From Oscillospiraceae bacterium (GTDB lineage: Bacteria > Bacillota > Clostridia > Saccharofermentanales > Fastidiosipilaceae), in contig JAQWFM010000003.1 of the NCBI GenBank assembly GCA_028704415.1, positions 1 through 64,000 of the forward strand: a DNA stretch of 64,000 nucleotides. Direction: 5' to 3'. The notes under the pieces were generated by a model. It was not told where the DNA came from. It saw only the letters and a program-made list of their open reading frames with translations, and made no database searches. Below, one piece after another: positions 35,576 to 45,244 of the stretch; position 1 is the first letter of the stretch; each line of letters begins with the position of its first letter. The translations under genes were made by a program, and so were the position numbers.

Positions 35576-36601
35576 TCATTTACTGACCACCAGGAGATAC
35601 CAATCATGCATTTCTTTTATCTGATGAAACGTAAAGCCGGCCTGAAGCAAAGCTGTTTTCACCTCATCCACCCGGTCAGCTATGATTCCGGACAAAATCA
35701 GCAGGCCCAGCTCATTCATGCGCTCAGCATATAAAGGTATGGAAGGCAAAATCACATCCGCCAATATATTGGATACGATAATATCATAGCGGTGCTGAAT
35801 ATCAGCCAGTACACCCTGGAAACAATGGACCCGGTCAGCCACGCCATTCAGTTGGCAGTTTTCCCGGCAGACCTCAACCGCATGCGGATCGATATCACAG
35901 GCATCAACCCGGCGCGCGCCCAGTTTGGCAGCCGCTACGGACAGGATGCCGGAGCCGGTCCCCAGGTCCAGAACCACAGACCCCTCCGGCATAAATTCAT
36001 CCACGGCAGCCAGACATAACTGAGTGGTTTCATGGGTACCGGTGCCAAAAGCGGAGCCCGGATCCAGGCGGATCAGCTGTTGACCTGCCGAAGCAGCCGC
36101 AGCCTCCCAGCTGGGTGAGATCAGCAGGCGGGGTGAAGGGGAAAAGGGATGATAGTAAGCCCGCCATTGATTAGCCCAGTCCTCCTCCTTGACAAAGGAG
36201 GAGCTGAGACTGGCAGGAGCGATATCCAGATACTGGCCAATATCAGTCAGCCGGGTCCGCAGATACGCTTCAAAGGCTGTTGCCGGCAGATGGCGGTTTT
36301 CACGGCTCTCATACAAGCGGTAAGCTTCCGCAGGGGCTAAAGTCTCGCCGCCCTCCATCCTGGTGCCAAAGCGGACCCCCAGCTCATCTTCAGGGAAGTA
36401 TGCCCGGATGCGGACATAATCCGGCAAACTGGCTATGAAAGCCGGTTCAGCAAAGGTCAGGCTGTCCGGCTGAGCCAGCAGGGCCTTGATTTCATCAGGA
36501 TTTTCAGTAGCCACGCCTAAGGCTCCGTCCTGCAATAAAGCTTCCTCTACCGCATCTGCGGCGGTCTCACTTGTCTTAATCTCTATTTCCAGCCAGCGCA
36601 T
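35576..36601 (-). CDS. prmA: Ribosomal protein L11 methyltransferase
   Basis: Methylates ribosomal protein L11. It has the SAM motif VVLDLGTGSGILSVAAAKLGA, DIDPHAVEVCREN and the IVSNILADVI motif near the C-terminus. At 341 residues it is longer than the E. coli protein because of an extended N-terminal domain. AGGAACAG precedes the ATG. It is 17 bases after dnaJ, the usual place for prmA after the heat-shock operon in Firmicutes. Confidence 0.94.
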   Translation of the reverse strand: MRWLEIEIKTSETAADAVEEALLQDGALGVATENPDEIKALLAQPDSLTFAEPAFIASLPDYVRIRAYFPEDELGVRFGTRMEGGETLAPAEAYRLYESRENRHLPATAFEAYLRTRLTDIGQYLDIAPASLSSSFVKEEDWANQWRAYYHPFSPSPRLLISPSWEAAAASAGQQLIRLDPGSAFGTGTHETTQLCLAAVDEFMPEGSVVLDLGTGSGILSVAAAKLGARRVDACDIDPHAVEVCRENCQLNGVADRVHCFQGVLADIQHRYDIIVSNILADVILPSIPLYAERMNELGLLILSGIIADRVDEVKTALLQAGFTFHQIKEMHDWYLLVVSK

Positions 36602-36618
36602 GAATCATCTGTTCCTAT

Positions 36619-37749
36619 CTATTTAAATGCGTCTCTTATTTTAGCAAAGAAACTTTTACGGCTCTGATAATTTTTATCCGTCGTACCGGCCTCAAACGTT
36701 CTCAGCAAATCCTTTTGTTCAGGACTCAGGTTGCGGGGAATTTCAATTTGTACGGTTACAATCTGGTCCCCGCGCTGATTTTCCCGCCGGATAATCGGGA
36801 TCCCTTTGCCCCGCAAGGTTATGGTGTCCCCCGGCTGGGTGCCCTCCTTGAGGTGATAGTTAACTGTGCCATCAATAGTCGGAATATCAATGTCCGCCCC
36901 CAGCGCCGCTTGCACAAAGGTTACCGGAATATCACAATAAGTATTATTGCCGCGGCGATTAAAAAAGGCGTGGCTGCGTACATTGATGTGCAAATATAAA
37001 TTGCCGTAAGGTCCGCCGTTTGCTCCCGGCTCGCCCTCCCCGCTTAATGTCAGCGTATCATCCTGATTGATGCCCGCGGGTATCCTGACGCGAAGATTTT
37101 TTACGATGTGCCGGTGCCCGCGGCCACCGCAGACATGGCAGGGCTGGGCAATCTTTTTGCCCCGGCCCTGACAATCCGGGCACACCCGATTAGTCATCAT
37201 CGTGCCCAGCATCGTCTGCTGTCGGTATTGAACCTGGCCCGTTCCGTGGCAGGTCGGACAGGTCGTAACTTTGGATCCCGGCTCGGCGCCACTGCCATCA
37301 CAAACATCACAGCGATCTTCTTTTTCAATCCGGACTTGTTTTTCAGAGCCAAAGGCTGCTTCCATAAAATCTATGGTAAGGCTGTACTGCAGGTCACTGC
37401 CGCGCTGTGGCTGACTGGGGCCGCCGCCCCGTCCGCCAAAGCCGCCAAAACCGCCAAAACCGCCAAAAAACTGATTCAGGATATCGTCAACGTTAAACCC
37501 GGAGGTATCAAAGCCCTGACCGTCAACACCGGCATGGCCAAATTGATCATACTGATGGCGTTTATCTTCATCCGACAGGATCGCATAGGCTTCATTGACT
37601 TCCTTGAATTTAGCTTCGGCCTCCTTATTCCCCGGATTCAGATCCGGATGATATTGCTTAGCCAGTTTGCGGTAAGCTTTTTTCAGCTCTTCCGGTGACG
37701 CGCTGCGGTCTACGCCCAATACTTCATAATAATCACGTTTATCTGCCAC
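36619..37749 (-). CDS. dnaJ: Chaperone protein DnaJ
   Basis: Co-chaperone that stimulates DnaK. It has the J domain ([30 protein letters not shown] with HPD), a G/F region ([13 protein letters not shown]), four CxxCxGxG zinc repeats ([32 protein letters not shown]) and the C-terminal substrate-binding domain. 376 residues, normal. The start is a GTG with AGGAGGAG upstream. A hairpin lies between it and dnaK. Confidence 0.97.
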   Translation of the reverse strand: MADKRDYYEVLGVDRSASPEELKKAYRKLAKQYHPDLNPGNKEAEAKFKEVNEAYAILSDEDKRHQYDQFGHAGVDGQGFDTSGFNVDDILNQFFGGFGGFGGFGGRGGGPSQPQRGSDLQYSLTIDFMEAAFGSEKQVRIEKEDRCDVCDGSGAEPGSKVTTCPTCHGTGQVQYRQQTMLGTMMTNRVCPDCQGRGKKIAQPCHVCGGRGHRHIVKNLRVRIPAGINQDDTLTLSGEGEPGANGGPYGNLYLHINVRSHAFFNRRGNNTYCDIPVTFVQAALGADIDIPTIDGTVNYHLKEGTQPGDTITLRGKGIPIIRRENQRGDQIVTVQIEIPRNLSPEQKDLLRTFEAGTTDKNYQSRKSFFAKIRDAFK

Positions 37750-37782
37750 GGGCTCCTCCTACCATGTTGGCTTGAACATCAG

Positions 37783-37819
37783 AAGTCTGCCGCAGCTTTA
37801 TCCGGGCTGCGGCAGACTT
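37783..37819. other. Perfect stem-loop between dnaK and dnaJ
   Basis: AAGTCTGCCGCAGC and GCTGCGGCAGACTT form fourteen pairs with a nine-base loop. On the minus strand it has only a short T-run after it, so it may be a leaky terminator or RNA-processing site that lowers dnaJ relative to dnaK. Confidence 0.5.
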
Positions 37820-37897
37820 TAAATAACTTCAGCAGTCAAAGACTTGAGTCTATCTAATGGTATCACTTTCAGTCTCTGGCTCAACGGTTAATCCAGC

Positions 37898-39733
37898 TTA
37901 ATGTTTGCTGTCATCCGTGTAATCGGCATTATAGTTCCCCTTGCCATCATTTGCGCCGCCACTTGTACCGGTGGCACTGCCATCTCCGCCTTGCTGAGGC
38001 GCCTGCTGTTCATAAACCTTGGCGCTGAGGGCATAGACTGCCTGCTGCAGACTTTCCGTGTCGCGCTTGATCTTTTCCAGATCATTCTTGCCGATGCTGT
38101 CCTTCAGCGCGCTCACCTTGCTCTCAATATCCTGCTTCAGCTGACTGTCTGCTTTGTCGCCAAAGTCCTTGACGGTTTTCTCCGCCTGATAGATGGCGGC
38201 ATCAGCGTTATTGCGGGTGTCAACTTCTTCCTTTTTAGCTTTGTCCGCCGCCGCAAACTGCTCCGCCTCCTTAACCGCCTTATCAATTTCCGCCTCATTT
38301 AAGTTGGTGGAAGCGGTTATGGTAATATCCTGCTCCTTACCCGTGCCTTTATCTTTAGCAGATACATGAACGATACCGTTAGCGTCAATATCAAATGTTA
38401 CTTCGATCTGAGGGACGCCGCGAGGTGCCGGAGCAATACCGTCCAGGATAAAATTGCCCAGGGTTTTATTGTCCTTGGCAAACTCCCGCTCGCCCTGCAG
38501 CACATGCACTTCCACCTGCGTCTGACCATCGGCCGCGGTCGAAAAGATCTGACTCTTTTTAGTCGGGATGGTGGTATTGCGGTCAATAATACGCGTGAAT
38601 ACACCGCCCATGGTTTCAATACCCAGAGACAAAGGCGTGACATCCAAAAGCAGCAGGCCCTTGACATCACCGGTTAAGACAGCGGACTGGATAGCCGCGC
38701 CAATAGCCACACACTCATCAGGGTTAATCCCCTTGAACGGTTCTTTATTAAAGAATTGCTGCACGGTCTGCTGAACAGAGGGCATACGGGTGGAACCGCC
38801 CACCATCAGGATTTTACTGATATCACCCTTGTCCAGGCCGGAATCTTTTAATACCGAGCGCAAGGGCTGCATGGTCGCTTCGACCAGGTCAGCGGTCAGT
38901 TCATCAAATTTGGCGCGGGTCAGCGTCATGTCGAGATGCTTGGTACCATTGGCATCCGCGGTAATATAGGGCAAATTGATATTGGTCGTGGTGGCCTGAC
39001 TCAGCTCAATTTTAGCTTTTTCAGCCGCGTCGCGCAGGCGCTGCATGGCCATTTTGTCCTGACGCAGATCCAACCCGTCAGTCCGCTTAAACTCCTGAAC
39101 CATCCAGTCTACAATGCGCTGGTCAAAGTCATCGCCACCCAGGTGGTTGTTGCCGCTGGTGGCCAGCACCTCAAACACGCCGTCGCCAATCTCCAGCAGC
39201 GAAACGTCAAACGTACCGCCGCCCAGGTCAAAGACCAGAATTTTCTGATCTTCCTCTTTATCCAGGCCATATGCCAGGGCTGCAGCGGTGGGCTCATTAA
39301 TAATACGCAGCACATCCAGGCCCGCAATTTTACCGGCGTCCTTAGTAGCCTGACGCTGGGCATCGCTGAAGTATGCCGGCACGGTGATGACCGCCTGAGA
39401 TACCGATTCGCCAAGATATGCTTCAGCGTCTGATTTCAGCTTCTGCAAAATCATGGCACTGATTTCCTGAGGCGAATACTTTTTTCCGTCTATATCTACC
39501 TTAAAATCAGATCCCATCTTGCGCTTGATCGAAGAAATTGTGCGATCCGGGTTGGTGATAGCCTGCCGTTTGGCAATCTGACCTACCAGGCGTTCTCCGT
39601 CCTTGGTAAACGCCACCACTGAAGACGTGGTGCGGTTGCCCTCAGAGTTTGGGATGACGACCGGTTCGCCACCTTCCATAACCGCCACACATGAATTTGT
39701 TGTGCCCAAATCAATACCAACTACTTTTGCCAT
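37898..39733 (-). CDS. dnaK: Chaperone protein DnaK (Hsp70)
   Basis: Hsp70 ATPase that folds and protects proteins. It begins [22 protein letters not shown], the classic phosphate-1 motif, and has [17 protein letters not shown] and [10 protein letters not shown] in the ATPase domain, the substrate-binding domain ([17 protein letters not shown]) and a lid. The C-terminus is Gly/Gln-rich rather than the usual EEVD-like end. True start is the ATG at 39733 with AGGAGG upstream, not the longer track ORF. 611 residues. Transcribed with grpE and hrcA from the CIRCE promoter. Confidence 0.98.
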   Translation of the reverse strand: MAKVVGIDLGTTNSCVAVMEGGEPVVIPNSEGNRTTSSVVAFTKDGERLVGQIAKRQAITNPDRTISSIKRKMGSDFKVDIDGKKYSPQEISAMILQKLKSDAEAYLGESVSQAVITVPAYFSDAQRQATKDAGKIAGLDVLRIINEPTAAALAYGLDKEEDQKILVFDLGGGTFDVSLLEIGDGVFEVLATSGNNHLGGDDFDQRIVDWMVQEFKRTDGLDLRQDKMAMQRLRDAAEKAKIELSQATTTNINLPYITADANGTKHLDMTLTRAKFDELTADLVEATMQPLRSVLKDSGLDKGDISKILMVGGSTRMPSVQQTVQQFFNKEPFKGINPDECVAIGAAIQSAVLTGDVKGLLLLDVTPLSLGIETMGGVFTRIIDRNTTIPTKKSQIFSTAADGQTQVEVHVLQGEREFAKDNKTLGNFILDGIAPAPRGVPQIEVTFDIDANGIVHVSAKDKGTGKEQDITITASTNLNEAEIDKAVKEAEQFAAADKAKKEEVDTRNNADAAIYQAEKTVKDFGDKADSQLKQDIESKVSALKDSIGKNDLEKIKRDTESLQQAVYALSAKVYEQQAPQQGGDGSATGTSGGANDGKGNYNADYTDDSKH

Positions 39734-39817
39734 AATATTAATCCTCCTCATGAATACCGACAGTCCGCCGGATTTTATTTTTTTATCTCTCAACCGCCGC
39801 AGCGGCAGCTGTCCTGC

Positions 39818-40459
39818 TTAATTGGCGACTTTAACCATCGCGTGCCGGATAACAGTATCATCCCGTTTATAGCCCTTTTCAAGAACCTCTATTACAGTAT
39901 TAGGACCGTAGTTATCGTCCTCAACGTGTAAAACTGCCTGATGCAAAGCCGGATCAAACGGCTGGTTAATGGCGTCAATCTCTTTGACCGCCAGTTTTTG
40001 TAGCACTGTGTCCACTTGCTTCAGCACCATAGCCACGCCCTCAGCGATTTTTTGGGCTTCGGCATTCTCTACCGTCTGGCAGGCGACTGCCGCTCGTTCC
40101 AGATTGTCCACTACCGGCAGCCAGGCAGACACCACATCGGTCACGGACTGACCGTATAAGGCGTCTTTTTCACTCCTGCTGCGGCGTCTGAAATTATCAA
40201 ACTCAGCCATCAGACGCATATAATTATCTGTTAGATCCGCCAGATCTTTTTGGCTTTTCTTCAGCGCCTCCGTCATACGCTTTAACTCGGCTTCATCCGT
40301 GCGGTCTGCCGCTTCAGTAGCTCCGGTCTCAGCCGGCTTTGGATCCTGTTTTACCGTCGGGTCAGCCGCAGCCGGTGCTTCCGGCCTGACGGCCGGCTCG
40401 CTGCCCGCGGCCTGATGCGGTTTCTGGTCCTGATCCTTGTTATCCTTTTTACTGCGCAT
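39818..40459 (-). CDS. grpE: Nucleotide exchange factor GrpE
   Basis: Releases ADP from DnaK. An N-terminal acidic/charged disordered part is followed by a coiled coil (LADLTDNYMRLMAEFDNFRRRSRSEKD) and the C-terminal beta domain (VDTVLQKLAVKEID, NQPFDPALHQAVLHVED). The start is the ATG at 40459 with GGAGG five bases upstream. The GTG of the track is too early. 213 residues. Confidence 0.95.
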   Translation of the reverse strand: MRSKKDNKDQDQKPHQAAGSEPAVRPEAPAAADPTVKQDPKPAETGATEAADRTDEAELKRMTEALKKSQKDLADLTDNYMRLMAEFDNFRRRSRSEKDALYGQSVTDVVSAWLPVVDNLERAAVACQTVENAEAQKIAEGVAMVLKQVDTVLQKLAVKEIDAINQPFDPALHQAVLHVEDDNYGPNTVIEVLEKGYKRDDTVIRHAMVKVAN

Positions 40460-40472
40460 GATATCCTCCACT

Positions 40473-41642
40473 TTACTGTTCTTTATGTTGTGAATCCCGG
40501 TTCAGTCTGGCTGAACGGGCAATCAAATCGTCCATCGTTTGCCGCACAAAGCTGATATGAGATATGACGCGACTGTAATTCATCCGCATCGGGCCCAACA
40601 CCCCAATAAATCCCATCAGTTTGCCGGGTAAGGTATAGGTCGTCGTGACAAAACTGCAGTCTTCCAGACCTTCACTCTGCAACTCCTGACCGATACGAAT
40701 CATATACCGGCAAGGTTTGCAGTCAGCCTCACCGGGTGTGGTCGGCCCGCGCTTCTGATCTGCCTGGTTTTCAGGCAGATCAGAAGGCTGCGGCGTCAGT
40801 TGCCCTGACGTGCGCTCAGACTCCCATTGACGGTCTAAAAGGCCAAACAACAGCCCTTCCTGCGACAACTTATCCACGACATTCCGCGCCCGGCTGATAT
40901 CCTGAAACTCCGGGTGGGCAAATAAGTTAGGCATCCCGTTCAGGTAACTATCCAGATTATCACTTTGCTTTATGGCCGTATAAGCTTCATACATGATCTG
41001 ATTCAGCAGTGATTCCGGCAAAGAGGTCGCCTGCATAGCAGACTGAACGGCCACAAAAGTTATATCCTTCAGCTTCATACCGGCCAGATTAGCTTCAATA
41101 GCCTGACTAATCTTAAGCAAATCCTCTGCGCTGAGCAGATCCGGGATCCGGACAATCCGGTCTTTAACCTGCCCTGCAGAAAGCACCACCACAATCAAAG
41201 CCCGGCCAGGTTCAATCATCAGTAATTTAACCTGTAATAACTGACTGCTCTGGGCCTGCGGAGGCAGCGCTACGGACAGATAACCGGTGGTCTCCGACAA
41301 GACCCCGGAGGCGCGGCGCAAAAGCGTAGAAATTTCATTGACCTGCTCAGTCAGCGCCATCCTGATACCCCTGGCTTCCTCAGGCGGAAGCCACTCCACC
41401 TGCATCAGATTTTCTACATATTCACGATAACCTTTATCAGACGGCACCCGTCCGGAAGAGGTATGGGGCTGCTCCAGATAGCCTTGCTGCTCCAGCTCCG
41501 ACATCGTGTTCCTTACCGTTGCTGAGCTGACAGGCAGATGGTATTTGCTCACCAGATATTTAGAACCCACTGGCTCGGCTGTCTCAATATAATCATCCAC
41601 TATGACCTTTAAAATGTCCTTTTTACGGTGATCCAACGCCAT
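40473..41642 (-). CDS. hrcA: Heat-inducible transcription repressor HrcA
   Basis: Represses the operon by binding CIRCE when GroEL is free. The N-terminal winged helix (DDYIETAEPVGSKYLVSKYHLPVSSATVRNTMSELEQQGYLEQPHTSSGRVPSDKGYR) is textbook HrcA, and the GAF-like core and C-terminus (VLGPMRMNYSRVISHISF) are present. It carries a 30-residue insert rich in polar residues near 300-330. ATG at 41642 with GGAAGGAG upstream, and the track start is earlier. First gene of the operon. Confidence 0.97.
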   Translation of the reverse strand: MALDHRKKDILKVIVDDYIETAEPVGSKYLVSKYHLPVSSATVRNTMSELEQQGYLEQPHTSSGRVPSDKGYREYVENLMQVEWLPPEEARGIRMALTEQVNEISTLLRRASGVLSETTGYLSVALPPQAQSSQLLQVKLLMIEPGRALIVVVLSAGQVKDRIVRIPDLLSAEDLLKISQAIEANLAGMKLKDITFVAVQSAMQATSLPESLLNQIMYEAYTAIKQSDNLDSYLNGMPNLFAHPEFQDISRARNVVDKLSQEGLLFGLLDRQWESERTSGQLTPQPSDLPENQADQKRGPTTPGEADCKPCRYMIRIGQELQSEGLEDCSFVTTTYTLPGKLMGFIGVLGPMRMNYSRVISHISFVRQTMDDLIARSARLNRDSQHKEQ

Positions 41643-41674
41643 ACATACCACTCCTTCCGTCAGCAACTTAAGGT

Positions 41675-41701
41675 TTAGCACTCAAGTCTCCCGAGTGCTA
41701 A
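41675..41701. promoter_or_regulatory. CIRCE operator (HrcA binding site)
   Basis: A perfect TTAGCACTC-N9-GAGTGCTAA inverted repeat immediately before hrcA, overlapping the promoter. Confidence 0.95.
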
Positions 41702-41705
41702 AAGT

Positions 41706-41734
41706 ACTTTAGCACCCCGCCAAACGAAAGTCAA
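41706..41734 (-). promoter_or_regulatory. Sigma-A promoter of the hrcA operon
   Basis: On the minus strand TTGACT, 17 bases, TAAAGT (with the extended TGC before it), placed just upstream of the CIRCE element, so HrcA binding would block it. Confidence 0.85.
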
Positions 41735-41838
41735 TTAAAATCAAAAAGAATCTGTTCTGCCTTAGTTAATAATATATGAACAGTAAATACCTGACCCGAT
41801 CCGGGCGTCGCCAGCCCTGAGGCGCTTACCGGCGACCG

Positions 41839-43071
41839 CTAAACAAAAGCAGCAAAAACGTCATTGCCCCAGTCCAGGCCGCGCCGGCTGAGGCGGTAAC
41901 GCGGACCTGCCGCCGGCTCACAGATCAGTAAGCCTTCAGCGCATAAACGGCGTAATGCCAGCAGGATGTCCGGCGGGGGGGCCTGGCCAAAGCGCTGCTG
42001 ATAATCTGACAGCCTGACTCCGGCCAGTTTCCTTAAGCCCAGCCAGAAAAACTCCCGCTGGGCTTCCGCGCGGTCGATTGTTTCCGCAGTATCCGCCGCA
42101 GCAAAAGCCAATTGGGACCAGTCAGCTTCCGCACTGCTGACCTGCCCATAGATAGACAGATAGCCAGCCAGATCGCGGCGGTTGCAGCGCCGTACCCCGC
42201 CAATATAGCTGGCCGCAGACAGGCCGCAGGCCAGGTAGGGTCTGCCATCCCAGTACACCTCATTATGCCGGCTGGCGTAACCGGGCAAGGCGGCATTGCT
42301 GACTTCATACTGCTCAAACTGCCAGTCTTGCAGGCAGTCAAGTACGCATTGATACATTTGCCGCTCGGTCTCCGGCTCCGGGAGGTCAGCCAGTTGCCCC
42401 TTTCGGGCAGCCTGCGCAAACGGGGTACCTTCTTCAATAATTAAGGAATAAAAGGACAGATGTTTGAGGGGGAAACGGGACAGATAGGTCAGGCTTTCTG
42501 ACACATCTGTCAGCGTCTGCCCGGGCAGACCAATCATGAGATCCGCCGACAGATTTGAGATGCCAGCTGCGGTCAGGGCGTTGACCGTATCCGTAAAGTC
42601 AGCCACCGTATGACTGCGGCCCAGGCGCTTCAGCAGGCGGTCCTGCGCGGCCTGGAGGCCTATGCTGACCCGGTTGAAGCCTGCCGCCTGCAGCCGCGCG
42701 GCGTCAAGCTTATGTGCGCTGAGGGGGTTGCACTCTAAGGTAATTTCAGGCTGCGCCGCTATATTAAAGACAGAGTAGACCGTCTGCAGCAGTCTGAGCA
42801 GCCGGTCACAACCCAGCACGGACGGTGTGCCGCCGCCAAAATAAATCGTTTCCAGCGGTTTGCTTAATTGATGCTGTCGGAGCCATAAGGCGCTGGCTTT
42901 GATTTCAATCTGGATCGCGCGGACGTAGGGATCATAAAGCTGCTGCTGGCCGGCGCTGGAACAAAAATCGCAGTAGAGGCATTTACTGTCACAAAACGGA
43001 ATATGCAGGTACAAGGCAGTTACCGCCTGGCTTTCCGCAGGGTTAGATGGCGCAAAGCCTGCGGAGGTCAT
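41839..43071 (-). CDS. hemW: Radical SAM protein HemW (heme chaperone)
   Basis: A 410-residue radical SAM protein. The [4Fe-4S] motif is CDSKCLYCDF, preceded by ALYLHIPFC and followed by ETIYFGGGTPS and VSIGLQAAQDRLLKRLGR, which set HemW apart from true HemN. A winged C-terminal domain (RLCAEGLLI) follows. HemW binds heme and hands it to targets. The family was long mis-called coproporphyrinogen oxidase. The ATG overlaps the stop of the TOPRIM protein as ATGA, an unusual neighbour, as hemW often follows lepA in Firmicutes. Confidence 0.93.
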   Translation of the reverse strand: MTSAGFAPSNPAESQAVTALYLHIPFCDSKCLYCDFCSSAGQQQLYDPYVRAIQIEIKASALWLRQHQLSKPLETIYFGGGTPSVLGCDRLLRLLQTVYSVFNIAAQPEITLECNPLSAHKLDAARLQAAGFNRVSIGLQAAQDRLLKRLGRSHTVADFTDTVNALTAAGISNLSADLMIGLPGQTLTDVSESLTYLSRFPLKHLSFYSLIIEEGTPFAQAARKGQLADLPEPETERQMYQCVLDCLQDWQFEQYEVSNAALPGYASRHNEVYWDGRPYLACGLSAASYIGGVRRCNRRDLAGYLSIYGQVSSAEADWSQLAFAAADTAETIDRAEAQREFFWLGLRKLAGVRLSDYQQRFGQAPPPDILLALRRLCAEGLLICEPAAGPRYRLSRRGLDWGNDVFAAFV

Positions 43072-43784
43072 GGGTCTGCCGCCTCACTGCCGGCCGCTTC
43101 AAACTGGTCCAGACAAAAGGTGAGATATTGATAAAAGCGCTTGAAGCTGGGAGAATTAATTCGCTGCGGCTCCAGGCCCGGCGCGATCTGAGCCGCCCAC
43201 TCACTCTTTTGCTGGCCCACGGCCGGATAGCCCAGCTTAATCAATTGTTCCGCGGCTGGCCCCAAAATCGCCCGGGCTAAGACTTCCCAGGTCCCGCAGA
43301 CACTGTCTTGTTCATATTGGTCCAGTATGGCCGTGTCAATCTCCGGATAAGCCCGTAAAAGCGCGCTGCGATCGGCCAGTAACCAGGCTTCAAGCTCTTC
43401 CACCGCAATGCCGATAACGACCGGAAGCTCCGGGGCGACAACATGGTTCAGGGTTTTGAGGGTCCTGAATAGGTCCTGGCTGTCATGATCATCAGCATCC
43501 AGCACGACAAGCACCAAAGCCAGTTCGCTTTGGCCCAAGTCTCTGCGGTAGGCTTTGAGCTCAGCGGGTAATAACTGCAGCAGCCCGGCAGCCAGTTTGC
43601 CCGGTTTAGCCTGCCAGTCCCTGGGCAGATGCCCCACCCCACGGTGCCGTCGGATACTGTAAGTCCAGCCAGCCTGCCGTCGGGCTAAAGCAGGACGCAG
43701 CAGACCGCTGACAATCTGGCCGCCGGAACGGTCTTCAACCAATACCTCTATATGCCGTTTATGACTTAGAACTGCTCCCGGCAT
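43068..43784 (-). CDS. TOPRIM/DUF4276-like protein, probable nuclease effector
   Basis: 238 residues from an ATG at 43784 with GAGG upstream. The track starts one codon earlier at a TTG. It carries the elements of a TOPRIM-type catalytic core as in DUF4276: an N-terminal VLVEDRSGGQ (Glu near residue 17), a middle VVLDADDHD with the acidic triad, and then GIAVEELEAWLLAD. This order of E, DxD and a glutamate-rich EAWLLAD motif is typical of metal-dependent nucleases or primases of the OLD/DUF4276 kind. It is not a known housekeeping gene. The start overlaps the ATPase stop by one base and its stop overlaps hemW, so the three are tightly coupled. Nuclease activity is inferred. Confidence 0.72.
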   Translation of the reverse strand: MPGAVLSHKRHIEVLVEDRSGGQIVSGLLRPALARRQAGWTYSIRRHRGVGHLPRDWQAKPGKLAAGLLQLLPAELKAYRRDLGQSELALVLVVLDADDHDSQDLFRTLKTLNHVVAPELPVVIGIAVEELEAWLLADRSALLRAYPEIDTAILDQYEQDSVCGTWEVLARAILGPAAEQLIKLGYPAVGQQKSEWAAQIAPGLEPQRINSPSFKRFYQYLTFCLDQFEAAGSEAADP

Positions 43785-45151
43785 CAATCCGTACCTCGGG
43801 TTGTGGCAGACGTTCCGGTCTCCCCGGTTGCCGGGTTGGTTGCCGGGGCATCCAAAAATCCGGCATAAAGCAAGGCACCCAGGCCTACCCCTTCGGCTGT
43901 CATAGCCGCTACATGCGGTAAGGTTGCGCAGTTGATGGCCTGGGCTGCCGGCCTTATTGTGTCAGCTTGACTTGCAGCCTGCCGGGGATCAGCCGCCGGC
44001 CTGTCAGCCGGCCAGCTTATGCTCTGACGCCTGAATGACCAGACCTCCTGCGCGGCAAGGCTGTCCAAAAGGAAACTGTTATGTGAGGTCATAATCACCT
44101 GACAGTTCGCGTTTTTAAGGCTATAGGTCCTGAGGGCAGCGGCCCAGTTCTCAACCATGTTATGATACAGGCCGATATCCGGATTTTCCAGCAACAGCAG
44201 CGGTCTGGGGGCGGGGTCCTGCAGCAGCAGCAGCAGAGCAAACAGTTTTTCTTCACTGCCGGAAATCCGCTGATCAAAGAGATCCCGGTCCAGCGAGGTG
44301 CGGTCCGGCATACAATCCAGGATCTGCTCCATCCGCTTTTTATAGTCTTCAGGGTCACGATTCATTAAGTAGGTCAGCACATTGAACAGGTTGCTGGCAT
44401 CCTCATTCAGATGATGATGTCCGCCGCCGGTCTGTAATTGCTGCCGGAATACCTGCTGATGGCCGGATCTGGCGCCAAACTGAGTCTGATCAATTTCAAT
44501 CTTGCTGCAATACCAGCGGGTGATTTCGTGATACAGGCTCCGCAGCGGCATAAGGGTGCTGACCTGACCCAAAGCGCTCAGCACCGGTCGTTTTAAATCA
44601 TTCAGACTCAGGTCTTCATAAACCGGCGCGGCCGCAGGAGCTAAATCTAGCGTCTGCAGCAGCTGACAAGAGCGCAATTGACAATTAAATAAGAGCTGTT
44701 CCCGCCAAATGCCCGGCTCAACCTGAGCCGCATCAGCAGCAGAGGCATAAATAACCCGGCAGGATTCTGCCGCCACAAAGGGCCGCTGCTCCGCATCCGC
44801 ATCCAGTACAAGGCGGTAGGCCAGCAGATTTGGGTAGTCAGCTGTTTTAATCAGAAGTTCAAAACCAACCGGAGCGGTCAGATCATATTGTCTAAGGCTG
44901 CCAAAACCGCCGCTTTGCTCCAGATCTTCTGCGGCTTTAGCTGCCCCGTTCTTCAACATGCGACTAATAAAGGTCAGCGCGTTCAAAACAGTCGACTTAC
45001 CGCTGCCGTTGGGCCCGATTAACAGCGTCAGAGGCGTCAGCGCCGCAGTCTTAGGAGCAGCAGGCGCCGGGCCCAGCAGATCCTGGGCCAGCAAGCCCAT
45101 CCTAAAGTCCTTGAGAATAGCGTAATTTCTGATATGCAGGCCTAAGAGCAT
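43784..45151 (-). CDS. ABC-type ATPase (AAA_21-like) paired with the TOPRIM protein
   Basis: 455 residues. It begins MLLGLHIRNYAILKDF, the usual start of SMC/RecF-like ATPases, then has Walker A GPNGSGKST (46-54), a signature-like ISGSEEKLFALLLLL (296-310), Walker B LLLLENPDIG with the catalytic-position glutamate, and the switch motif MTSHNSF (354-360). This matches single-polypeptide AAA_21-type ATPases of defence modules rather than transporters, as there is no membrane domain. The C-terminal 80 residues are low-complexity. Its stop and the TOPRIM start overlap, so the pair probably forms one complex. A weak stem-loop separates it from the M28-like gene. Confidence 0.85.
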   Translation of the reverse strand: MLLGLHIRNYAILKDFRMGLLAQDLLGPAPAAPKTAALTPLTLLIGPNGSGKSTVLNALTFISRMLKNGAAKAAEDLEQSGGFGSLRQYDLTAPVGFELLIKTADYPNLLAYRLVLDADAEQRPFVAAESCRVIYASAADAAQVEPGIWREQLLFNCQLRSCQLLQTLDLAPAAAPVYEDLSLNDLKRPVLSALGQVSTLMPLRSLYHEITRWYCSKIEIDQTQFGARSGHQQVFRQQLQTGGGHHHLNEDASNLFNVLTYLMNRDPEDYKKRMEQILDCMPDRTSLDRDLFDQRISGSEEKLFALLLLLQDPAPRPLLLLENPDIGLYHNMVENWAAALRTYSLKNANCQVIMTSHNSFLLDSLAAQEVWSFRRQSISWPADRPAADPRQAASQADTIRPAAQAINCATLPHVAAMTAEGVGLGALLYAGFLDAPATNPATGETGTSATTRGTD

Positions 45152-45244
45152 GGCAGACCTCCTAATAAAACAGCAGTAACTGAAAGCCCCGGCAACTGGG
45201 CTCCCCCCATCGCTTTGAACCGCCAGAGCAGCCGGCCGTTTCGG

